Shown piece after piece: positions 1 to 9,794 of a DNA stretch of 64,000 bases. The first letter of the stretch is position 1; each line of letters begins with the position of its first letter. Both the position numbers and the translations under genes were made by a program. Below the pieces are notes generated by a model that saw only the letters and a list, made by a program, of their open reading frames with translations, did no database searches and was not told the origin of the DNA. The DNA is from Psychrobacillus insolitus (GTDB lineage Bacteria > Bacillota > Bacilli > Bacillales_A > Planococcaceae). The stretch covers positions 124,001 through 188,000 of the forward strand of contig NZ_QKZI01000003.1 of the NCBI RefSeq assembly GCF_003254155.1, written 5' to 3'.

Positions 1-526
1 CGTCTGTTGCAATATCTGTAAAAATGACATGCTTGGCACCCTTAGAAGCAAAGTATTGTCCTACTTCTACTGCTGATTGTGTAGAGGTTTCTAACCAACC
101 ATGCGTTGCAACCATTCCGTCTTTTGCATCCAATCCAATGACGATTCTGTCTCCACCGAACTCTTCTAATAATTCGGCTACTAATTCCGGATTTGAAATA
201 GCAAGACTTCCAATAATTACACGCGTAACACCATTGTTTAAATAATAGTTTACATCTTCTTTTGAGCGAATCCCTCCACCGATTTGAACACGTACTGGGA
301 GTTCTTTTGCAATACGAATGACTTCATTCGCATGGATTTTTTCTCCATCTTTTGCTCCATCTAAGTCTACAAGATGAATCCAAGTTGCACCTTCATCTGC
401 AAACTTTTTAGCCATATCAAATGGAGAATCTCCGTAGACTGTTTCTTGATCGTAATCCCCTTGATATAAGCGAACACATTTCCCGCCTTTCATATCAATT
501 GCTGGATATACTTGAATCGTCGTCAT
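1..526 (-). CDS. hisA: HisA, phosphoribosylformimino-AICAR-phosphate isomerase (partial)
   Basis: Fourth step of histidine synthesis: the Amadori rearrangement of ProFAR to PRFAR, in the cytoplasm. The first 175 residues are visible and the gene runs off the left edge. The TIM-barrel start YPAIDMKGGKCVRL places the catalytic Asp at residue 11, and the second-half signature IVIGLDAKDG lies at about 128-137. GGGIRS at 83-88 fits the phosphate-binding loop. The ATG at 526 follows a GGGAGAG ribosome site and lies 18 nt after hisB. In B. subtilis hisH sits between hisB and hisA; here it does not. Identity is secure; the C-terminus cannot be judged. Confidence 0.95.
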   Translation of the reverse strand, partial: MTTIQVYPAIDMKGGKCVRLYQGDYDQETVYGDSPFDMAKKFADEGATWIHLVDLDGAKDGEKIHANEVIRIAKELPVRVQIGGGIRSKEDVNYYLNNGVTRVIIGSLAISNPELVAELLEEFGGDRIVIGLDAKDGMVATHGWLETSTQSAVEVGQYFASKGAKHVIFTDIATD

Positions 527-544
527 ATTATTTCTCTCCCTTAT

Positions 545-1141
545 TTAAGTCAGTAGTCCTTTTGTCGAAGGTACGCCTTTTACACGTGGATCTTTTGTGA
601 TGGCATCGTCAATTGCTCGTGCTAATGCTTTGAAGATTGCTTCAATCATATGATGTGTATTTTGACCATAGTGGACGATGACATGCACATTCATACGTGC
701 TTCCAAAGCAAATTTCCATAGGAATTCATGAACAAGTTCTGTATCGAAATTACCCACTTTTTGCGTAGGGAACTCGGCGCGAAACTCTAAATGAGGACGA
801 TTTGAAATATCAATTACTACTTGAGCAAGTGTGTCATCCATTGGTACGAATGCATTTCCATATCGTTTAATACCTTTTTTATCGCCTAGTGCTTCTTTTA
901 GAGCTTGACCAAGTACAATTCCAATATCTTCTGTCGTGTGATGATCATCGATATATGTATCGCCATCAGCTTTAATAGTTGCGTCGAATAAACCATGCTT
1001 TGTGAATAAATCAAGCATATGATCCATGAATGGTACACCAGTATCAATCTCTGCTTTTCCTTCACCATCTAGATCAATTTCTACCCATACCTTTGTTTCG
1101 TTCGTCATTCTTTCTATTTTAGCAGCTCTTTTATTTGTCAA
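545..1141 (-). CDS. hisB: HisB, imidazoleglycerol-phosphate dehydratase
   Basis: Dehydrates imidazoleglycerol phosphate to imidazole-acetol phosphate. The protein has 198 residues, the usual size of the monofunctional bacterial enzyme, with no fused histidinol-phosphatase. The metal-binding motif DHHTTEDIG is at 66-74 and the second-repeat counterpart NTHHMIEA at 161-168. The TTG start at 1141 is chosen because a GGGGG ribosome site precedes it at good distance and the N-terminus (MTNKRAAKIERMTNET) resembles the B. subtilis protein. It overlaps the hisD stop by 4 nt (TTGA), implying translational coupling. Confidence 0.96.
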   Translation of the reverse strand: MTNKRAAKIERMTNETKVWVEIDLDGEGKAEIDTGVPFMDHMLDLFTKHGLFDATIKADGDTYIDDHHTTEDIGIVLGQALKEALGDKKGIKRYGNAFVPMDDTLAQVVIDISNRPHLEFRAEFPTQKVGNFDTELVHEFLWKFALEARMNVHVIVHYGQNTHHMIEAIFKALARAIDDAITKDPRVKGVPSTKGLLT

Positions 1142-2421
1142 TTTAAGTCCCCCTTATTCCAACTTCTCGATTCCACTGACCGAGCATGTCCTTCTAATTG
1201 CTCCATTCTTGCTAAACGAGCGATTTTCGGATATTGCTCTTTCCACATTTCCTCGGAATAATAAACAACACTTGTTTTTTTCAAAAAATCATCTACGCAT
1301 AATCCACTTGAAAATTTAGCCGTACTATTTGTTGGCAGAACATGGTTCGTACCAGCGAAATAATCACCTACTGCTTCACTACTAAATCTTCCGATAAATA
1401 TTGCGCCTGCATGCTTCACTTGTTCTGCAACTGCTTCTGCATTTTTAGTGATGATTTCTAAATGCTCCGGTGCTAATTCATTGACTGCATCAATTGCTTG
1501 TTCCAGCGATTCTGCAACATAAATATGTCCAAAGTTTTCAATCGAAGCTCTTGCAATTTCTTCTCTTGGTAATTGTTTTAATTGTTTTTCTACTTCAAGC
1601 GCCACTTGTTCTGCAAGACTTTCACTTGTAGTTATAAGGATGGAGCATGCAAAACGATCATGCTCTGCCTGTGCCAATAAATCAGAAGCTACTTCATCTG
1701 CATACGCTGTTTCATCCGCAATAACAGCAATTTCACTTGGGCCTGCAATCATATCAATTGCCACTTTCCCAAATACTTCTCTTTTAGCAAGAGCTACATA
1801 GCTATTCCCAGGACCTGTAATTTTATCGACAGCAGGAATAGAATCTGTCCCATAAGCAAGAGCTGCAATTGCTTGAGCTCCCCCTACTTTATAAATTTCA
1901 GTCACTCCAGCAATTTTTGCTGCTACTAATACCGAGGCTGGTAACTTCCCTTCTTTAGAAGGAGGAGATACGATTACGACACGTTCCACTCCTGCAACTA
2001 ATGCTGGAATGGCATTCATCAATACAGATGAAGGATACGCAGCAGTTCCACCTGGTACATACAATCCAACTGAATCTAATGCAGTAATTTGATATTTGAT
2101 ATACGAGTTTTTTGCTAATGGAAAATCTATATTTTGACGAGATTGTTTTGAATGGAATGCACGAATATTTGTTGCAGCTTCTTCTAAATCTTGGATTAAC
2201 TGCCCATCGAAACTCTCAAAAGCTTCGTCTATTTCATTCTGCGTCACTTTTAAAGAAGTTAACTTCGCGCCATCCCACTTTTCAGTGTAAGCAAAAAGTG
2301 CTTTGTCTCCATTCTTTTGCACATCTTCAATCACTTGACGAACTGTTGTTAAATGATCTACATTTGCTTGTTCCACTGAGCGTTGTAACGAAATACTATC
2401 GGTTAGTTTTGATATTTTCAT
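1138..2421 (-). CDS. hisD: HisD, histidinol dehydrogenase
   Basis: Catalyses the last two NAD-dependent, zinc-dependent steps, from L-histidinol to L-histidine. Its 427 residues match the family length. Visible signatures are the NAD-site region VDKITGPGNSYVALAKREVFG, IDMIAGPSEIAVIADE, and the catalytic/zinc region ELAPEHLEIIT near residue 330. GTNHVLPT near 370 supplies the second conserved His. It starts 10 nt after hisG and overlaps hisB by 4 nt, so it belongs to the hisZ-G-D-B-A transcript. Confidence 0.97.
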   Translation of the reverse strand: MKISKLTDSISLQRSVEQANVDHLTTVRQVIEDVQKNGDKALFAYTEKWDGAKLTSLKVTQNEIDEAFESFDGQLIQDLEEAATNIRAFHSKQSRQNIDFPLAKNSYIKYQITALDSVGLYVPGGTAAYPSSVLMNAIPALVAGVERVVIVSPPSKEGKLPASVLVAAKIAGVTEIYKVGGAQAIAALAYGTDSIPAVDKITGPGNSYVALAKREVFGKVAIDMIAGPSEIAVIADETAYADEVASDLLAQAEHDRFACSILITTSESLAEQVALEVEKQLKQLPREEIARASIENFGHIYVAESLEQAIDAVNELAPEHLEIITKNAEAVAEQVKHAGAIFIGRFSSEAVGDYFAGTNHVLPTNSTAKFSSGLCVDDFLKKTSVVYYSEEMWKEQYPKIARLARMEQLEGHARSVESRSWNKGDLN

Positions 2422-2431
2422 CCGGCTTCGC

Positions 2432-3061
2432 CTACCTTTTATTCATTCCATTTTTTAATTGTGCAACAAATTGTCTAATTCGTTCATTTTTCACTCGATA
2501 ACTAACAGGATTTACGATCAAACGAGAAGAAATATCGACGATTTTTTCATATTCAACTAAGCCATTTTCTTTTAGCGTTTGTCCTGTTGAAACGATATCG
2601 ACAATACGATCTGCAAGTCCAATCATTGGTGCTAATTCAATCGATCCATTAAGCTCAATAATTTCCACTTGCTCGCCTTTTTCTTTATAAAAGTTCGTTG
2701 CAATTGTTGGATATTTTGTTGCCACACGTGGAGCAATGTCATCCATTTGCGTGTTAGGTAATCCTGCGGTAGCAATATAACAATTACTAATATGTAAATC
2801 CAACAATTCGTGGACATCACGATGCTGTTCTAATAATACATCTTTTCCTGCAATTCCGATGTCTGCAACCCCGTGCTCCACATAAACAGGTACATCCATT
2901 GGCTTAGCTAGAATGAATTGAATACGTTCGTTTGGTGCCTCTACGATTAACTTTCTAGAGTCATCTATTTCACTTGGCAGATCAAATCCAGCATCGATAA
3001 ACATTTGATACGCTTCTTCAAAAATACGACCTTTTGGCATTGCAATAGTTAATTCATTCAC
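2432..3061 (-). CDS. hisG: HisG, ATP phosphoribosyltransferase catalytic subunit (short form)
   Basis: First committed step of histidine synthesis, condensing ATP and PRPP. At 209 residues it is the short form, which lacks the C-terminal regulatory domain and needs HisZ. The N-terminus [17 protein letters not shown] and the PRPP-site region [16 protein letters not shown] (about 152-167) are typical. The GTG start overlaps the hisZ stop (GTGA), coupling the two subunits. Histidine feedback would act through HisZ, by what is known of the family. Confidence 0.97.
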   Translation of the reverse strand: MNELTIAMPKGRIFEEAYQMFIDAGFDLPSEIDDSRKLIVEAPNERIQFILAKPMDVPVYVEHGVADIGIAGKDVLLEQHRDVHELLDLHISNCYIATAGLPNTQMDDIAPRVATKYPTIATNFYKEKGEQVEIIELNGSIELAPMIGLADRIVDIVSTGQTLKENGLVEYEKIVDISSRLIVNPVSYRVKNERIRQFVAQLKNGMNKR

Positions 3062-4233
3062 GTTAACGAACCACCTTCTGAGACCATTATTACTTCATCA
3101 AAGTTTTGTTTAAATACATCTAAATCAAGAACACTCGCTGCATACTGAAGTGTCACTCTTTCAGACTTACTTCTTCTTTCCTCTGCAAGCTCATTCGATT
3201 TTTGATAAAATCCCTCTTCGAATAAAATAAGTGTATGCTTTTCTTTTACTGTTTTATCTGGCAATACTTCTAGCAGTCTATCTACACGTATTCCAAATCC
3301 TGTTGCTCCAACTTCTTCATCAAATAATCTAAATAACTCATCATATCGACCACCACTACCAATCGGGAAACCACTTCCTGCTGCATGAATTTCAAACAAC
3401 ATACCTGTGTAATAACTCATATGACTAGCTAATGTGAAATCAAACGAAATTAGTAAAGGATCACTCAGTTGAACATTAAGTAACTTTTGAAGTGTTTCAA
3501 CATGATCTAGTAATACTTGCTGCTCGTCTGTTAAAAACGTTCTAAAGTTTTGCAATGGTGATGCTTCAATAGAAGATTCAACCATGCGAGTAAGCTGTCC
3601 TTTTTGTTCTTCTGTCAATTGTAACTCTTCTAACATTTCTTCAAAACCTACAAAGTTCTTTTCTACTAATAATTGGCGCAATGCACTTACTTGCTCTTGG
3701 TTATTCGTGTTGTTTTCTAAAATAGCTGTCAATATTCCTGCATGACCGATTGTAATACGGAAGCTTTCTACTCCAAGCGCCTTCAAAAGCTCAGCTGCAG
3801 CGTTCACTATTTCACTATCACCATATGCACTAAAGTCTCCTATTAATTCAAGACCTAACTGCTCAAATTCTGCTGGTCTTCCACCCTCTTGTTGTTGGGC
3901 ACGAAACACGTTTGCAAAATAAGCTAAACGCAATGGATTCTTTTCTTTTAACAACTTAGATGCCGCAATACGCGCTATTGGAGTTGTCATATCTGGTCTT
4001 AGTACAAGCATTTCTCCTTGATTATCTACTAATTTAAAAAGGGAGGATTCATCAATTGCAGATGCCTTCCCGATTGTTTCAAAATATTCGACACTTGGTG
4101 TTTTGATAAAGTCATATCCTTTATTTCGGATAAAATCTCTTGCGGTTGAACGAATATATTCTTTTTGTTCAAAAACTTTTGGAAATGAGTCTCTCATTCC
4201 TAACGGTTTTTCGAACATTTGAATCTTGCTCAT
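3058..4233 (-). CDS. hisZ: HisZ, ATP phosphoribosyltransferase regulatory subunit
   Basis: A histidyl-tRNA-synthetase-like protein that forms a hetero-octamer with short HisG and is required for its activity and histidine inhibition. The 391 residues carry the class II core ([10 protein letters not shown], then [14 protein letters not shown]) and the histidine-binding-like segment [27 protein letters not shown], but no full anticodon-binding domain, which separates it from HisS. The ATG at 4233 is chosen over an adjacent TTG because AGGAGTG precedes it by 5 nt. It is the first gene of the his operon and has its own promoter. Confidence 0.95.
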   Translation of the reverse strand: MSKIQMFEKPLGMRDSFPKVFEQKEYIRSTARDFIRNKGYDFIKTPSVEYFETIGKASAIDESSLFKLVDNQGEMLVLRPDMTTPIARIAASKLLKEKNPLRLAYFANVFRAQQQEGGRPAEFEQLGLELIGDFSAYGDSEIVNAAAELLKALGVESFRITIGHAGILTAILENNTNNQEQVSALRQLLVEKNFVGFEEMLEELQLTEEQKGQLTRMVESSIEASPLQNFRTFLTDEQQVLLDHVETLQKLLNVQLSDPLLISFDFTLASHMSYYTGMLFEIHAAGSGFPIGSGGRYDELFRLFDEEVGATGFGIRVDRLLEVLPDKTVKEKHTLILFEEGFYQKSNELAEERRSKSERVTLQYAASVLDLDVFKQNFDEVIMVSEGGSLT

Positions 4234-4291
4234 CAAATCACTCCTAAATTCACTTTAGTACACTAGAGAACTAACGCGTTAAATTAAATAA

Positions 4292-4320
4292 ATTTTAACG
4301 CATATTATTCATTTAGTCAA
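4292..4320 (-). promoter_or_regulatory. Sigma-A-type promoter of the his operon
   Basis: Read on the minus strand: TTGACT (4320-4315), a 17-nt spacer, then TAAAAT (4297-4292), about 60 nt before hisZ. It lies downstream of the yvoF terminator, so his genes can be transcribed independently of hprK-yvoF. No T-box-like leader fits in the short distance to hisZ. Confidence 0.7.
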
Positions 4321-4362
4321 ATCACATTTGTTGAACTGATTATTCAAGAAAGTATCTTTAGT

Positions 4363-4401
4363 AAAAAAAGCTATCTTTCCGCCCTGAAAGATAGCTTTTT
4401 T
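4363..4401 (-). terminator. Terminator between yvoF and hisZ
   Basis: Hairpin AAGCTATCTTTC / GAAAGATAGCTT with a 6-nt loop and T-tracts on both sides. It overlaps the yvoF stop codon and ends the hprK-to-yvoF transcript. Confidence 0.85.
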
Positions 4402-4915
4402 ATATATTTTTGCCTTTACGTTCTTGCATTTGTTCTTTCGTGTAAATAATGCGCATTGGATTACCACCAACAAAGCACCCTTCTGGAACATCTTTATTGA
4501 CCAGTGTTGCAGCCGATACTATTGCATCGTTCCCAATGGTTATGCCAGGCAAGATGGTTGTATTTGCACCAACCAATACACGGTCTCCGATAATAACATC
4601 GCCAATTCGGTATTCATCAATTAAATATTCATGCGCTAAAATAGTTGTATTATAGCCAATTACTGAGTTTGCACCGACTTTAATTCTTTCAGGGAACATC
4701 ACATCCACCATTACCATCAATGCAAATGATGTCTCTTTTCCTACTTCCATTTTCAAAAACGTTCGATAAATGAAGTTCTTCCAGCTCAACACAGGAGAAT
4801 ACCTTGCCGATTGGATAAAAACAAAATTTTTCACTACTTTCCAAAAAGGAACTGTATCATATACATGCCATAACGAATTAGCCCCACTTACAGGATACCT
4901 TTTCGTTTTTCTCAT
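4400..4915 (-). CDS. yvoF: YvoF-like hexapeptide-repeat acyltransferase
   Basis: A putative acyl/acetyltransferase with a left-handed beta-helix. Hexapeptide repeats are seen from about residue 75 on (IKVGANSVIGYNTT, then IGDVIIGDRVLVGANTTI, LPGITIGNDAIVSAATLV), followed by the usual end GGNPMRIIYT. Length 171 fits the B. subtilis neighbour YvoF. The ATG overlaps the ppaX stop by 4 nt (ATGA), so the two are co-translated. The substrate is unknown; position between ppaX and hisZ is conserved with B. subtilis but does not reveal the role. Confidence 0.88.
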   Translation of the reverse strand: MRKTKRYPVSGANSLWHVYDTVPFWKVVKNFVFIQSARYSPVLSWKNFIYRTFLKMEVGKETSFALMVMVDVMFPERIKVGANSVIGYNTTILAHEYLIDEYRIGDVIIGDRVLVGANTTILPGITIGNDAIVSAATLVNKDVPEGCFVGGNPMRIIYTKEQMQERKGKNI

Positions 4916-5568
4916 ACTGGCTGTCCTTCCACAATTGCAAGCAAATCAGTAATATGATGGAGCATATAAGTAGGATGGAAAGTCGCTAAAAAGTCTTCAC
5001 CTTTTATGGACCATGCAACAGCAGCTGTATCTACCAATGCATTTTGACCTCCTACAATATCGTGATAATTATCCCCAATCATTAATGCATTTTCTTTTGC
5101 AATACCTAATCTTTGCAAAGCAAGTTCAAGTGATTCTGGATCTGGCTTCGTATTTTTAACATCCTCTAATCCAACTATTGTATCAAATAAATGTTGACAT
5201 TGAATTATTTTTAATCCTTTTTCAATCATGACCCTTCTTTTGGTCGAAACAATTGCAAGCTTATATCCCTTTTCTTTCAACAGATGAAGCGTTTCTGCAA
5301 CTCCTTCAAATCCTTCAACCATTTCATCATGCATTTTTTCATTCCATGCCTTATAAGAAGCTGTTAACTCGTCAATTTGTGTCGAATCTACGCTAGAAAA
5401 TGTGTCTTCCAACGAAGGTCCTAAAAAAGGGATAACAGCTTCTCTATCGTATTTCCCGGGAAATTTTTCTCCTAAAACATGTAGAAATGTGTCGATTATT
5501 AATTCATTTGTGTTAATAAGTGTACCATCTAGATCAAATAATAATGCTTTGTATACACGCTTACTCAT
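4912..5568 (-). CDS. ppaX: PpaX, HAD-family pyrophosphatase
   Basis: Hydrolyses the pyrophosphate released when HprK dephosphorylates Ser-P-HPr. It is a 218-residue HAD hydrolase: motif I DLDGT with the nucleophile at residue 12 and acid at 14, motif II VSTKRR near 108, and motif III/IV region KPDPESLELAL followed by MIGDNYHDIVGGQNA. Size and neighbourhood (hprK-lgt-yvoD-ppaX-yvoF) match B. subtilis PpaX (216 residues), which raises it above a generic HAD call. It overlaps the yvoD stop by 4 nt. Confidence 0.93.
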   Translation of the reverse strand: MSKRVYKALLFDLDGTLINTNELIIDTFLHVLGEKFPGKYDREAVIPFLGPSLEDTFSSVDSTQIDELTASYKAWNEKMHDEMVEGFEGVAETLHLLKEKGYKLAIVSTKRRVMIEKGLKIIQCQHLFDTIVGLEDVKNTKPDPESLELALQRLGIAKENALMIGDNYHDIVGGQNALVDTAAVAWSIKGEDFLATFHPTYMLHHITDLLAIVEGQPV

Positions 5569-6503
5569 AATGTCGCCACTTCCTTTTGTTTACTACTCTC
5601 AGCCCTTCTCCATGCAAAGGCTACTACAATCGTTAGGATAAATGCCGTTGAAATTCGAATTAAAAATAAAGGTAAAATAGGGATTCCTAAAGGAATGAAT
5701 ATAAGTGTGTCTTCCACTATAGCATGACATGCGATGAGGAAAATAAAAGCAAGCGTTGCATCTTTTTTACTTACTCCATCCTCTCGCACAGCTTGAATCA
5801 TCACGCCTGCTCCGAATGCAAGACCCATTACAAGACCTGCAACCAACGTCAACGAGGCATTCGGCTGCACACCAATAATTTTAGTAAATGGTGCGATCGC
5901 ATTGGAAAGCTTCTGTAAATAATTACGCTCTTTCAAGAATTGAATGATGACCATTAAAGGAATGACAATTAACGCAAGTTGTACAACTCCAAATGTTGCT
6001 TTTTGTAAACCAAGTAAGATAATCTCTCCCCAGCCATCAGGTACTTGCTGAGAGACCGAAGTAACTCCGTACTTCGCAATCTCTCCTCCACCTTTCCAAA
6101 ATACATTAATGAGTATTGCAGAAAGAATAGCAAGTCCAAAACGCACTACTAATACAACCCAAAGCTTGACGCCAACCCGCAAAGCAACTGCTGTTTCGAT
6201 AAATATATTATGTGAAAAGGATAACATCGTCGCTAATATAAATACTTCTTTCACCGTCAACTCTAATGATAAAATCCCTGCAATTCCTGCATATAGATTA
6301 AGTGCATTCCCTAAAACAAGTGGAATAGCAGCTTCTCCTCGAAGTCCAAGTAAGCCCATAAAAGGAGATATTAAATCAATGATCCAAGGAAGAACAGGCG
6401 TATATTGCAAAATAACGACAATTAATGTGATAGGGAAAATTACTTTACTTAATGTCCAAGTAGTTTTCAGTCCTGCTAATAGACCTCTTTTCAGTATCCC
6501 CAT
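5565..6503 (-). CDS. yvoD: YvoD-like nucleoside-recognition (Gate) domain membrane protein
   Basis: An integral membrane protein of 312 residues with roughly seven to eight hydrophobic helices arranged as two Gate-domain repeats, the second around residues 160-290 (for example ASLTLVAGLVMGLAFGAGVM and HAIVEDTLIFIPLG). Gate proteins are thought to act in transport, but no substrate is established for YvoD. It sits 18 nt after lgt and overlaps ppaX, so it is part of the hprK operon. Confidence 0.88.
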   Translation of the reverse strand: MGILKRGLLAGLKTTWTLSKVIFPITLIVVILQYTPVLPWIIDLISPFMGLLGLRGEAAIPLVLGNALNLYAGIAGILSLELTVKEVFILATMLSFSHNIFIETAVALRVGVKLWVVLVVRFGLAILSAILINVFWKGGGEIAKYGVTSVSQQVPDGWGEIILLGLQKATFGVVQLALIVIPLMVIIQFLKERNYLQKLSNAIAPFTKIIGVQPNASLTLVAGLVMGLAFGAGVMIQAVREDGVSKKDATLAFIFLIACHAIVEDTLIFIPLGIPILPLFLIRISTAFILTIVVAFAWRRAESSKQKEVATL

Positions 6504-6521
6504 GTTTGTTCACTTCTTTCT

Positions 6522-7334
6522 TTACTTATCTAAATAACGAACGATAGGTTTAACCTTTGCTCTTCTGTAGAAAAATAGGACAATTGCAATGACAATCGTT
6601 ACTAAGGAAACAACTTGTGCAGTTCGTAAATCCCCAATTATATAGAGGCTATCTGTTCGCATTCCTTCTATAAAGAAGCGTCCAATAGAATACCAAGTTA
6701 AGTAAAATAAGAACATTTCGCCGCGTAGTAAGTTTACTTTCCGAAGTACTAGTAATAGCAACAATCCAACTAAGCTCCAAACCGATTCATATAAAAAGGT
6801 TGGATGATAATATGTACCATCAATATACATTTGATTGATAATCCAATCAGGAAGGAAAAGATTTTCCAAAAATCCTCTTGTAACTTCTCCACCATGTGCT
6901 TCTTGGTTTATAAAATTACCCCATCGTCCAATTAATTGTCCGATTAATATACTTGGAGCAAGTACATCTGCTACCTTCCAAAAAGACGTTTTTCTTTTTT
7001 TCGTAAAGACGTATGCAGTGATGAATGAACCTATTAATGCCCCATGAATGGCAATTCCACCATTCCATATTTCAATGATTTTCCCTGGGTTTTCACTATA
7101 AAAATCCCATTTGAAAATGACATAATATATACGTGCAGAAATAATCGCTATTGGCACTGCCCATATTAGTAAATCTGTTAAATAATCTGGATGAAATCCA
7201 CGTTTAACCATTTCTCGTTGTCCCACGATAAATGCTAAAATAATACCAAAAGCAATTATTGCTCCGTACCATCTTATTGTTAATGGTCCTAACGAAAATG
7301 CTATTGGATCAATAGCATGTAATAAGATATTCAT
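6522..7334 (-). CDS. lgt: Lgt, prolipoprotein diacylglyceryl transferase
   Basis: Transfers diacylglycerol from phosphatidylglycerol to the lipobox cysteine of prelipoproteins, the first step of lipoprotein maturation in the membrane. The 270 residues form about seven membrane segments and contain the Lgt signature [14 protein letters not shown] around 135-150, plus the early motif [11 protein letters not shown]. Its clients in this window include the lipoproteins at 22.2, 53.1 and 55.6 kb. The start at 7334 has a GGAG site. It is co-transcribed with hprK, 32 nt upstream. Confidence 0.97.
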   Translation of the reverse strand: MNILLHAIDPIAFSLGPLTIRWYGAIIAFGIILAFIVGQREMVKRGFHPDYLTDLLIWAVPIAIISARIYYVIFKWDFYSENPGKIIEIWNGGIAIHGALIGSFITAYVFTKKRKTSFWKVADVLAPSILIGQLIGRWGNFINQEAHGGEVTRGFLENLFLPDWIINQMYIDGTYYHPTFLYESVWSLVGLLLLLVLRKVNLLRGEMFLFYLTWYSIGRFFIEGMRTDSLYIIGDLRTAQVVSLVTIVIAIVLFFYRRAKVKPIVRYLDK

Positions 7335-7366
7335 TTGAAACTCCTCTCAATTCATAACCTAGTAGT

Positions 7367-8296
7367 TTAGTTTTCATTTCCCGTAATCACATTATCTAAT
7401 CGTTTCGCAAAATCTTCTGCTGCATTTACGCCCATTCGTTTTAATCGATGATTCATTGCTGCTACCTCAATAATGACTGCCAAGTTTCGCCCAGGTCTTA
7501 CTGGAACCGTAAGCTTCGTTATGGGAGTATCAATGATTTCCATCTTCTCTTCTTCTATTCCAAGTCGATCATATGGCTTTTTCTCATCCCATATTTCTAA
7601 TTCAATTATTAGCGTAATACGTTTATACGATCGAATAGCACTTGCTCCAAAAAGTGTCATAATATCAATAATCCCAAGCCCTCGAATTTCAAGAAGATGT
7701 TCGATTAACTTTGGTGCACTTCCTACGAGCATATTCTCGCCTTCTTGCCTAATTTCTACACAATCATCCGCAACTAAACGATGTCCTCTCTTTACTAATT
7801 CAAGCGCTGTTTCACTTTTACCTACTCCACTTTTACCAGTGATTAATACTCCAACACCGTATATGTCTACCAATACACCATGAACTGCTGTTGTTGGAGC
7901 AAGTTTACTTTCTAAAAAATTCGTAAGTTTACTTGAAAACCTAGTTGTAGGCATCTTTGTTGTTAATACCGGCACTGATTTTTCATTTGAAGCAAAGATT
8001 AACTCCTCTGGAACTTCCATATCATGTGCAATAATAATAACCGGAGTATCTAGTGCACATAATTTCATCATTCGATCTTGTTTTTCTTCCGGTTCTAATA
8101 AGCCTAAAAAAGATATCTCTGTTTTTCCTAATAATTGAATCCGATTGGATGGATAATGCATAAAATAACCCGCTATTTCAATCCCTGGTCGAGAAATATC
8201 GCTGATTGAAATATGACGTCCAATACCTTCTTCTCCACTCACGAGTGATAAATTGAATTGGTCTTTAATATCTTTCGTCGTTACATGGGTCATCAT
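7367..8296 (-). CDS. hprK: HprK, HPr kinase/phosphorylase
   Basis: The bifunctional enzyme that phosphorylates and dephosphorylates Ser46 of HPr, controlling carbon catabolite repression. Of 309 residues, the N-terminal half is the HPrK-specific domain. Walker A GKSGVGKS is at 154-161, the catalytic-region His at 139 (AVHG), and the signature [11 protein letters not shown] follows. The protein is near-colinear with B. subtilis HprK. AAGGAG precedes the first of two adjacent ATG codons by 6 nt, so 8296 is kept. It is first in the hprK-lgt-yvoD-ppaX-yvoF operon, and PpaX removes the pyrophosphate HprK makes. Confidence 0.98.
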   Translation of the reverse strand: MMTHVTTKDIKDQFNLSLVSGEEGIGRHISISDISRPGIEIAGYFMHYPSNRIQLLGKTEISFLGLLEPEEKQDRMMKLCALDTPVIIIAHDMEVPEELIFASNEKSVPVLTTKMPTTRFSSKLTNFLESKLAPTTAVHGVLVDIYGVGVLITGKSGVGKSETALELVKRGHRLVADDCVEIRQEGENMLVGSAPKLIEHLLEIRGLGIIDIMTLFGASAIRSYKRITLIIELEIWDEKKPYDRLGIEEEKMEIIDTPITKLTVPVRPGRNLAVIIEVAAMNHRLKRMGVNAAEDFAKRLDNVITGNEN

Positions 8297-8404
8297 TCTT
8301 AACTCCTTTCACGCTTCTGTTTTTACATAGTTCTTATTTTAGCATGATTATTGAAAAAATTTGTATCCAATCACCTTTATTCTCTATTTATTTAATAAAG
8401 AAGA

Positions 8405-8585
8405 GGCGCACTGCTCCAAAGTGAATATCGGAAACATAAGTTCAAACAGATTTAGAAAAAAGCTTGAAAAACTACAAAAAAAAGACTGCCGCAAAAAATC
8501 AGTTTTACTGACTTTCTGGACAGTCCCGCGACAAATAAATCAATCAATTATAGTCTTCACCAACGTCATTTGATAAAGAACTGCT
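8405..8585 (-). repeat. Dispersed repeat, copy A (truncated)
   Basis: The 305-nt gap upstream of hprK holds a truncated copy of a family also seen at 16.3, 20.4, 43.9 and 56.7 kb. In its own direction (minus strand) it has the CAAATGACGTTGGTGAAG start, TATAAT, GTCGCGGGACTGTCC, and a hairpin GACTG...CAGTC with a long T-run, then the AAGTTTTTCAAGC segment. The GC-rich inverted repeat of the full copies is missing and the promoter spacer is shortened to 5 nt. It may serve as a terminator for transcripts entering from hprK's upstream side. Confidence 0.8.
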
Positions 8586-8601
8586 TTTTCTATTGATTTG
8601 A

Positions 8602-9711
8602 TTATTCGCCTTCACTTGTATAACGTATTACAACAGATCCTGTTTTAGCTTCACCATGTACACGAAGTGGTTCTGATTCGTTCTCTAGGATTTTAGTAAA
8701 TACAACTTTTTTGTGTAGCAATTGTTCCGATTGATTTAGATGCGTTACATCGGGTAGTTGAACGTCTAGTTTCCCCATTTGGGATGTTGCTTCCCCTTTT
8801 AAAGAAACATCTTTTGGTACATATAATTCGACATTCCCTGCAATAGCAGTTCCTTCGACTTTACGAGCTTCTTTTGCTTTTGTCGTTAAAATTACATGTC
8901 CGCTGACAGATGAACCTTCTATTTCTTTCAGATTACCATCTACATAAATTCGACCATTAACCGTTTCTACTTCAATGGATTCGCCTTCCACATCTTGAAC
9001 TTGAACAGAACCATTTACAGTTTCGATGTCTCCTTGACCAAACTTCAGTTCATTCCAGTTTATTTTTCCGTTCGTTGTTTTCACTTTAATCGAGTTGGCT
9101 TCTAATTGTTGTGCTATGAAGTCTCCATTAAAAAGACGTACGGAAATCTGATTGTATGCTTTTTTTGGTACATATAACACTACTTGAACAGACGTAGTTT
9201 TCAAATCACTATACATACGTAATTTGTTTCCTTCTGTTGTAAAAACAAATTCACTATTAAAATGAGTTTTTGCTTCTTCTTCCGTAGAGTTTTTATACGA
9301 TTTCACCGTCACATCTGCATATGTTGTTGCATCTTCCGATGGGTATATCTCCACTTTACCATTTGCAATATCGATAGAAATATCATCGAATTGTGCATCC
9401 TCTTTTACTACTTTTTCTTGAAATACTACTGGTTCTCCAAATGGCATTTCAAAATCAAATTGTTTTATTTTCTCAACTGTTCCTTGCATAAATTGCATGA
9501 AACGTTCTCCAACTACCGTAAAATCTCTTTTTAACTCGTCTATAAAATCCGCATTTTCTTGGGTGTATGGTTCTTTTTTAAATTCTTCTTTTACTTCTGG
9601 TGTTATGACTGTAGATTGATTACCAAGAACCTCTAACAGCTCTTTCGCTTCTTGTGCCGTGAGTACGCCATTTTCAACCATATCCAAAATACGTTTCGTT
9701 TCTTCTTGCAT
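8602..9711 (-). CDS. yvlB: YvlB-like DUF4097 protein
   Basis: Function unknown. The 369-residue protein begins with a SHOCT-like amphipathic segment (about 1-28, KRILDMVENGVLTAQEAKE) and ends with a DUF4097 beta-helix of repeated short strands (about 120-369, for example VEIYPSEDA, VKTTNGKINW, VETVNGRIYVDG). No signal peptide or membrane segment is seen. The ATG at 9711 is preferred to one six codons upstream because that upstream ATG lies inside the AGGAGG site that serves 9711. B. subtilis yvlB also lies near uvrA; there it belongs to the envelope-stress-linked yvlABCD group. Confidence 0.85.
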   Translation of the reverse strand: MQEETKRILDMVENGVLTAQEAKELLEVLGNQSTVITPEVKEEFKKEPYTQENADFIDELKRDFTVVGERFMQFMQGTVEKIKQFDFEMPFGEPVVFQEKVVKEDAQFDDISIDIANGKVEIYPSEDATTYADVTVKSYKNSTEEEAKTHFNSEFVFTTEGNKLRMYSDLKTTSVQVVLYVPKKAYNQISVRLFNGDFIAQQLEANSIKVKTTNGKINWNELKFGQGDIETVNGSVQVQDVEGESIEVETVNGRIYVDGNLKEIEGSSVSGHVILTTKAKEARKVEGTAIAGNVELYVPKDVSLKGEATSQMGKLDVQLPDVTHLNQSEQLLHKKVVFTKILENESEPLRVHGEAKTGSVVIRYTSEGE

Positions 9712-9794
9712 AGTGAAAGACCTCCTCATAAATTCTAAGTGCGAAACAATTTACTTACTATACTTAATACGAATGAAAAAATAAAAAGTTTCAT

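Noticed and set aside
1026-1319. Opposite-strand frames over the his, uvr, nad and hem genes
   Set aside because: They mirror strong coding frames on the minus strand and have no ribosome sites or domains.
4237-4360. T-box or other riboswitch in front of hisZ
   Set aside because: Only about 60 nt separate the promoter from the ATG, too short for a T-box, and no conserved T-box string is seen.
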